DNA of 64,000 nucleotides from the NCBI RefSeq assembly GCF_009730915.1, contig NC_052487.1:17848529-17912528 (forward strand). Direction: 5' to 3'. The stretch is from Dioscorea cayenensis subsp. rotundata (lineage: Eukaryota; Streptophyta; Magnoliopsida; Dioscoreales; Dioscoreaceae). Made by a program: the position numbers and the translations under genes. This document shows positions 57,876 to 64,000 of the stretch, piece after piece (the stretch's first letter is position 1; the number at the start of each line of letters is the position of its first letter). The notes beneath the pieces were generated by a model. That model had not been told where the DNA came from. It searched no databases and was given only the letters and a program-made list of their open reading frames with translations.

Positions 57876-58910
57876 TTTGTCACCTTCATGATTGAGGATA
57901 CTCCTACCACATATCAAGAGGCTTTGGCTTCTATTGATTCAGTTTTCTGGAAAGAAGCTGTATATGGTGAGTACCACTCAATCATGAGTAACCACACCTG
58001 GATACTTACTTCCTTGCCTCTTGGGAGTAAACCTTTGGGCTGTAAATGGGTCTTCAGGAAGAAGTTGAGACCTGATGGATCCGTTGAAAAGTTCAAGGCC
58101 AGGTTAGTTGCAAAAGGGTTCAAACAGAAAGAGGGACTTGATTACTTTGACACCTACTCACCAGTTGCTCGCACCACCACCATTAGGATTCTTATAGCAC
58201 TTGCCTCTGCTTTCATTTTTGAAATCCATTAAATGGATGTAAAGATTGTTTTCTTAAATGGTGATTTAGAGGAAGAAATTTACATGGACCAACCTGAAGG
58301 TTTTGTTGTCCCTGGACAAGAGCACAAGGTCTGCAAACTTGTAAAATCTCTTTATGGACTGAAGCAAGGCCCGAAGCAGTGGCATGCCAAGTTTGACTCT
58401 ACAATCATCTCTTATGGATTTGTTGTAAACAACTATGACAGATGTGTTTACAGTAAATTAGTAGATGGCAAATGTGTTATTGTGTGCTTGTATGTTGATG
58501 ATTTGCTTATCTTTGCTTCTGATCTTAATCTTGTCTGTGATGTCAAGAACTTTCTGAGCAGTAAGTTTGATATGAAAGATCTAGGAGAAGCTGATGTTAT
58601 CCTAGGAATCAAGCTTACGAGATCAGTATATGGCATCACTTTATCTCAATCTCATTACACTGAGAAAGTGTTGGAGAAATACGGATATCTGGATTGCAAA
58701 TTTGTTGCTACACCTTTTGATCCCAGTGTACACCTTAAGAAGAACAAAGGTGAACCTGTGAATCAGGATCTCTATACTCAGATCATAGGATCTCTGATGT
58801 ATCTATCGAACAGAACTAGACCTGACATCGCGTATTCCGTATCTAGACTGAGTAGATATACTAGTAACCCAAATCAAGAACACTGGTTTGCTCTTGAGAG
58901 GGTTCCCTAG
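57876..58910 (+). pseudogene. pol: Copia reverse transcriptase
   Basis: FVTFMIEDTPTTYQEAL leads into WKEAVYGEYHSIMSNHTW, CKWVFRKKLRPDGSVEKFKA and FDTYSPVARTTTIR. A TAA at 58230-58232 interrupts the frame between EIH and [12 protein letters not shown]. The catalytic YVDD box ([11 protein letters not shown]) is intact near 58490. [13 protein letters not shown] is the usual fingerprint. The frame ends at ALERVP* because of a deletion before RNase H. Confidence 0.93.
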
Positions 58911-59388
58911 TGTGGTAGAGGGATACACAGATGGCAACTGGATATCTGACTCAGTGGATCTTAAATCAACCTCAGGCCAAGTATTTTTATTTGGTGGAGG
59001 AGCTGTCCAATGGAAATCTGCTAAGCAGAAGCTCAATGCTAGGAGCACCATGGAAGCTGAATTGATTGCGCTTGATTCTACATGTACAGAAGCTGAGTGG
59101 ATTAGAAATTTACTTTCTGAGATTCCTGTTATGTGTTCTCCTATGCCTCCTATTGCTATACATTGTGATTCCAAATCTGCTATTGAACTGTGCAAACGTG
59201 AAAGTACTAACGATAAAATGAATAGGTATATGCGGATCCGCCACAAGTCATTATGGAGACATATGAAGCACAACGTTATGAGCATTGATTACATAAAGTC
59301 AGAGCTAAATCTAGAAGATTGCCTGACTAAAGGCTTATCGAGACAAATGATAGCCGAGGCGTCGAGGGGGATGGGGCTAAGCCCATAA
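58905..59388 (+). pseudogene. pol: Copia RNase H
   Basis: It starts after an internal deletion (the usual LRYL..GTxxYGL segment is gone). [56 protein letters not shown] and [15 protein letters not shown] are typical Ty1/copia RNase H motifs. The stop is at 59386-59388. About 630 bp of non-coding DNA separates it from the polypurine tract. Confidence 0.92.
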
Positions 59389-60017
59389 AGGTCAATAACA
59401 ATAGTGACCCTACTTCTTTGAATGGAGATCCCATGATAGAAGTTCAAAGGGAAGCTATTGATTGGTTGACTGGGAGAACACCCTATACATATTTGAGATA
59501 TGTACATTATAACCCTATTCCTATGACGTGTGCTCTCATGTAGTGCTATAAAGGCTGAGCATAGCTCTTAATGAGATCAAAGGCTTGCTAAGCGAGATAT
59601 TACACTACAAATATCTTTGGAGATCTCACCTATATGGAGATAGTTGTCAGGCCGCAGCTATGAGAGTCATCGGTCTAACTCTCTAATAATCTCCATGAAA
59701 TGATATCGAGCGCATGGCCAATAACGCGCCAACCCCGTTTATCCAAGTGCAATCACAAGATTATCATTAAAGTTGAATTCTGATTCAAGGAGTTGTAGTT
59801 CAAGAACTCAGTTCACTACTATCTCTATCAGTTGGAAACTCTAATGAAAGGTTAAGGTTCAAGTCTTCAAAGACACCTTAGCTTGATCGAGTGAAAACCC
59901 AAGGTTTAGGCTGTTCATTCCTTCATTATTCTTTTGATCATTTACTTTTGATTGATTATCTTCTGAAAATCTTTGTTGCATCTGTTATCATTGTTGGTCG
60001 TACTTAGGTTATGAGTG

Positions 60018-60028
60018 TAGTGGGGGAT
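60018..60028 (+). other. Polypurine tract
   Basis: GTAGTGGGGGAT directly before the TGTTGG start of the 3' LTR. Confidence 0.8.
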
Positions 60029-60272
60029 TGTTGGATGTGGGTCCTATGGGTCCCACTTGGTTCCACATGTTTTACACTCAAACCAAATCCCTCTCATTCA
60101 TTTTAGTCCCCACATCGCTTTATTTCTGAAGAGTTGCTAATGAACTCTCTCCTATAAATGCATGTCCAAAACCATGAACCCAAAAACACACTGCTACTTA
60201 CTTCTTCTCTCATATTCTCCTTCTCCCGGGTGTGCTTTTGCGTACCTGGGACTGGTTGTGCTTTTGCGTACA
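60029..60272 (+). repeat. 3' LTR (shared part)
   Basis: It matches 54536-54770 with an extra CTATGGGT-type repeat near the start. It passes directly into the palindrome. Confidence 0.75.
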
Positions 60273-60273
60273 T

Positions 60274-60826
60274 GTTATGTTTTGTTCATATAATAAAACT
60301 CAATAATCAACCATGGATGCAATCATTGTTGGATGTGGGTCCTGTGGGTCCCATGTTTTCCCACTCAAACCAAATCCTCCTCATTCTTTTAGTCCACATT
60401 GCCTATTTTTGAAGAGTTGCTAATGAACCTCTCCTATAAATCGCATGTCCAAACATGAATCCCAGCACACTGCTATTACTTTCTCTGCATATTCTCCTTC
60501 GCGTGTCATTTGCGTGAACCCGGGTGTGCTTTTCGTGCACGCAGCACAACCAGTCCGTGCACGCAAAAGCACACCCGTGAGAGCGAGAATATCCGAATAG
60601 GAGAAGTAGTAAAGCAGTGTGCTTTTGGCTCATGCTTTGACATGCATTTATAGGAGAGAGTTCATTAAGCAACTCTTCAAAAATAAAGAATGCGACTAAA
60701 AAGAATGAGAGGGATTTGGTTTGAGTGTAAAACATGTGGGACCAAGTGAGACCCACAGGACCCACATCCAACAATGATTGCATCCATGGTTGATTATTGA
60801 GTTTTATTATATGAACAAAACATAAC
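60274..60826. repeat. 550-bp palindrome made of two inverted LTR copies
   Basis: The left arm (60274-60550) and right arm (60551-60826) are complementary. The outer 70 bases match almost exactly (GTTATGTTTTGTTCATATAA on one strand at both ends); the inner part is LTR sequence (TGTTGGATGTGGGTCCTGTG) with more differences. The axis is near 60550. Confidence 0.85.
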
Positions 60827-60860
60827 AAGATCTCTAAATAAGCCAATTTTCTCTGATCAG

Positions 60861-61255
60861 GATCTACGTAACTGAAGTACGTTTTAGCTCTTGAATGTTT
60901 ACAAATGCATGGAGTTGTCTACTGAGACTTGAAACCAGAGTATGTGCTAGTTTGTGATAATGGTCATATAATGCTCTCAGATTTCAAACTATCACTAAGA
61001 TGTGCAGTTCCTCCAATACTCATAAAAACCTCCAACTTTGACCCGTCCAAACACAATGGCAACAGTGCATTCTACATCCAACCTGCCTATATTGAACCTT
61101 CATCAATCTGCATCCAACCTGCCTATTTCATGCCCAAGATCTTTAACCAGTAAAAACAAGAAAAAGTCCGAAGAAGTCCAACAAACCATGAGCAGAGTCC
61201 GGAAGACAGCAACCCCCCATCCCTACTAGTGCTCAGTCAATGTCATTCGTAATGG
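60861..61255 (+). pseudogene. AGC VIII-type protein kinase fragment
   Basis: The region resembles the catalytic segment of plant D6PK/PINOID-type kinases: LALECLQMHGVVY, a TGA where the catalytic Arg codon is expected, then [20 protein letters not shown] and [16 protein letters not shown]. The insertion typical of AGC VIII kinases follows ([12 protein letters not shown]) and ends at a QSMSFV motif near 61230. There is a one-base shift before LALE, the TGA just before DLKPE, and another stop and frameshift after PKIFNQ. N- and C-terminal parts are missing. Confidence 0.75.
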
Positions 61256-61311
61256 ACATTTGGTATTTTTTTTTTCAACGAGAGAGAGAAGAAAAAGTGG
61301 GGGAGGGGGGG

Positions 61312-63170
61312 TAGAGATGGCAAAAACCAAACCAATCCGTTTCTTCCGATCTGATCCGCCCCGGCTTTGGACGGGGCGGGTTTGGTTTTTTCATGTCCCA
61401 CCCCGCTATTAATTTAACTTATTATAAATATTATATAGTGCATGGGTAAATGAATTTTTTTAAAATTTTTTTAATAAATTTCTTATGAGTTTGTTTTTAT
61501 AAGTACTGGGCATTCTCCCCGACTTCACATCGGAGTTTTGCATAAATAAATAAGTACGATTAATTTTTTTCTTCAATTATTAATATCATAAGTAATATAG
61601 AATAAAAACTTATATATAATAAAAAAATTTAAATTTGTTTTTTAAACACTCTCATAGCAAATTATAAAAATAATATAATTAAACAACTTAATGGAAACTG
61701 TTGAGTATATACTTTGGATTTCAAAGTCTTATGGACGTTTATTGCATATATAAATGAATGCAATTAAAGTTTTTCTATTATTAATATCATAAGTAATATA
61801 AATAAAAACTTAAATATAATAAAAAATTTAAATTTATTCTTTCAAACACAACATGAGCATCTTAAAATAATATAATTAAACAACCCATACAATTGAAACT
61901 GTTGTATACTTTTAATTTTAAAGATTTTATAGACAATTATTGCATAAATAAAAAAAGTGTAATTAAAGTTTATCAATTATTAATATCATAAGTAATACAT
62001 ATAAAAATTTAAATATAATAAACAATTTTAAATTTATTTTAGATTTTTCATCTTCTTCTACAATTGCCTATTCATCTTCCAATAAACCCAATCTATATCA
62101 ATTAATAAATATAAAATTATTGGTAATTTTTTTAAAAAAAGATAAAGCTTATGTTGTAATTTAATGTAATACCAAATAAATGTCGTATATATTTTTTATT
62201 CATTTAATTATAATTTTTTTTATTAATAACACAATATTTTTTTTTCATATTTAATGTCATACCAAATAAATGTTGTTTATTCTTTTCTAAACCAATAATT
62301 CCAAATAAATTTAGCAAAGATTTTCAATTTTCAAAGACCATATGTTTCCATGAGCACGTCTATTAAATGTTTAATATAAAACTGGCTTAATGCCCATGAT
62401 AAATCAATTCCATTAAATCTTATATGTTCATAATGCAATGGGAAATTTTTTTAAAAAAGAGTTTAAAAATCTTTATTAAAACCCTATCCAATCATATTAT
62501 CATCTGTTTTCATTAGAAGATCTTATTTAATATAATAATATTATCTATTAGTCTCCTTTTTTTTTGCACTTTTTAATATTTAATATAATACCAAATAAAT
62601 ATTTTTAAATATTTTTTAAACCAAAAATTAAAAAAACACGAAGGATTTAATATAAAACCGATTTAATGGCCATGATGAAATTTATGCCACATTAAATATA
62701 TGCAAAATCTTCCTTAAAACGCTCTCCAATCATATTATCATTCATTTCCATTAGAACATCCTATTAAGTATCTAATATAAAACCAATTTAATGCCCATGA
62801 TGAAATCAATGTCTGTTATGCAATTAAAATTTTTAATTATTAATATCATATTTAAATATTATAAAATTATTAAAATTATTCTTAGAATCACTCATAGAGC
62901 ACTTTATACATCTACTTTAATAATATGCATAGATATGTTTTATAAAAAAATATATTTTAAATTTTTTTTAGGAATTTTAGTTACTTATTTGTAACTATGA
63001 GCGGAGTGAGGACGGGGCGGGGTAGGTAATTTATAAATTAAAAAAACCGACGGGGAGAGAGATGGTAAAGGCGTGCCCTGTCCTGCCCTGCTTCATTGTC
63101 ATCCGGGACTGGGATGGTAGAGGCGTGCCCTGCCCCCGCCCCACCCCCGCTTCATTGCCATCGCTCAGGG
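61312..63170. mobile_element. AT-rich inverted-repeat element with GC-rich ends, about 1.9 kb
   Basis: The left end TAGAGATGGCAAAAACC and the inverted right end TGAGCGATGGCAATGAAGCG are similar. Next to both lie GGACGGGGCGGG-type words (61371-61382, 63011-63023). G-rich tracts flank both sides, which hides any target duplication. The interior is AT-rich with three tandem units of 200 bp (61570-62040) and repeated AATATAAAACC.ATTTAATG.CCATGATGAAAT segments near 62375, 62655 and 62775. No coding capacity. Confidence 0.55.
61570..62040. repeat. About 200-bp tandem repeat, 2.3 copies
   Basis: ATTAATATCATAAGTAATA starts at about 61579, 61779 and 61979, with matching sequence between. Confidence 0.8.
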
Positions 63171-63923
63171 GGAGGTAAAATTCTCAAGGAATCAAGTCCA
63201 TGGAATCATTATTCGAACATAATAGGGCCGTCATCAAGCCAAGGATGATTGGTACTGTTACTAGTCTATTGTTGTTTGTTATGAATAATGTGAGTTGTTA
63301 TTGCATTAATTAACCTTTTTAAAACTGATTCGAATCCAACCAATTTAATAAAGTGTTCAAAATAGCTAAATTCAAAGGTAGTTGATACTACTTAACCCAC
63401 AAGCTCCCCTGTATACTTAATCAATCTAATGATATACTGGGTAGCCTATAAGAAGATAAACCTTTCTTAATATGTGTTTTTGCATATATATATATATATA
63501 TATATATATACACGGATAAGAACTCATGACCACTTACTCAAGCAACTCAAACTAATATTTAGAAATAAATTATTTACAAATATTAACTCACATGTGTTTT
63601 GTGAGGATTAATTTTTAACTTTATAATAAATATTATTTTATATTAATTTATTTATAATGGTTTAAGATTGGTTATGTTATTTTTAACAAGCATATACTGA
63701 TTAACAAGGTTGGTCCAAGCAGCAGTTAAGAAAAAAAAAATACACTTTTACTATTTATTATACACCATGAAAAAAAAATTAAAAAACTATAAATTACAAA
63801 TCTTTTGGAATTTTACATATCAACTAATCTGTAACCAGGTTGACACATGGTCATAATTAATGGATTGGACCTATTTAAACCCAATTCACTCAACAAAGAT
63901 CAAGGTTGATTTGGTTGGACCTA

Positions 63924-63957
<34 letters not shown>

Positions 63958-64000
63958 AGTTCTTGATTTATTAATTTTGATTTTAACTATATATTTATCA
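63171..64000. other. AT-rich spacer
   Basis: It has (TA)n near 63487-63511 and (ATT)n at 63926-63955; no gene was seen. Confidence 0.4.

Larger units (their letters stand above)
54536..60272 (+). mobile_element. Defective Ty1/copia retrotransposon
   Basis: A 5' LTR start TGTTGGATGTGGGTCC at 54536 and a 3' LTR start at 60029 bound an internal region with the Copia order gag, protease, integrase, reverse transcriptase, RNase H. The tract GTAGTGGGGGAT at 60018-60028 is the polypurine tract. Every coding segment is broken (see the parts below), so the copy cannot be autonomous. A clear tRNA-Met primer site was not found after the 5' LTR, and the 3' LTR runs into a palindromic LTR array, so LTR ends and target duplication are uncertain. 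Confidence 0.9.

Overview
This window is nuclear DNA from a flowering plant: the genes carry spliceosomal introns, belong to plant-specific families, and sit in very AT-rich spacers full of DNA transposons and Copia retrotransposons. GC-rich first exons (nucleoporin, kinase, ERF) next to AT-rich introns hint at a monocot, possibly a non-grass such as a yam relative. That placement is inference, not identification.

Layout. Positions 2-118 hold the last codons of an unrecognised gene. A three-exon NUP35-type nucleoporin gene runs 909-4059 (+). A two-exon phytocyanin / early-nodulin-like gene runs 5298-5891 (+). From 5.9 to 23.9 kb there is no convincing protein gene: an 818-bp hAT element with an 8-bp target duplication (9038-9855), a PIF/Harbinger element (10379-11452), two promoter-like GC islands, and a 2.4-kb Mutator-like element with an internal 675-bp tandem duplication (20796-23172). 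A DREB-type ERF gene is on the minus strand (23939-24523). A type 3 metallothionein gene (27793-28080, +) converges on a five-exon endo-beta-mannanase gene (28381-30684, -).

From 33.6 to 42.2 kb the DNA is transposon-derived: a truncated Copia element on the minus strand, a retrotransposon-like non-coding stretch with a nested element, and a 4.3-kb Pack-MULE (37886-42169) with long terminal inverted repeats, a 9-bp target duplication and captured pieces of host genes, including in-frame exons of a NOMO-like gene. An eight-exon CDK-like kinase gene of the N-myristoylated CRK/IBS1 type follows (43324-49408, +), with an upstream ORF and an apparent frameshift in exon 1.

The right third holds a tandemly duplicated segment, small inverted-repeat elements, a LINE-type RNase H fragment, a defective Copia element (54536 to about 60272), a 550-bp palindrome made from its LTR, a pseudogene of a plant AGC VIII kinase, and an AT-rich repeat with internal tandem units (61312-63170).

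The intact genes look like unrelated housekeeping, wall, stress and signalling genes; no pathway or cluster joins them. The main interest is in the mobile elements: gene capture, rearrangement and nesting. No tRNA, rRNA or CRISPR array was seen.
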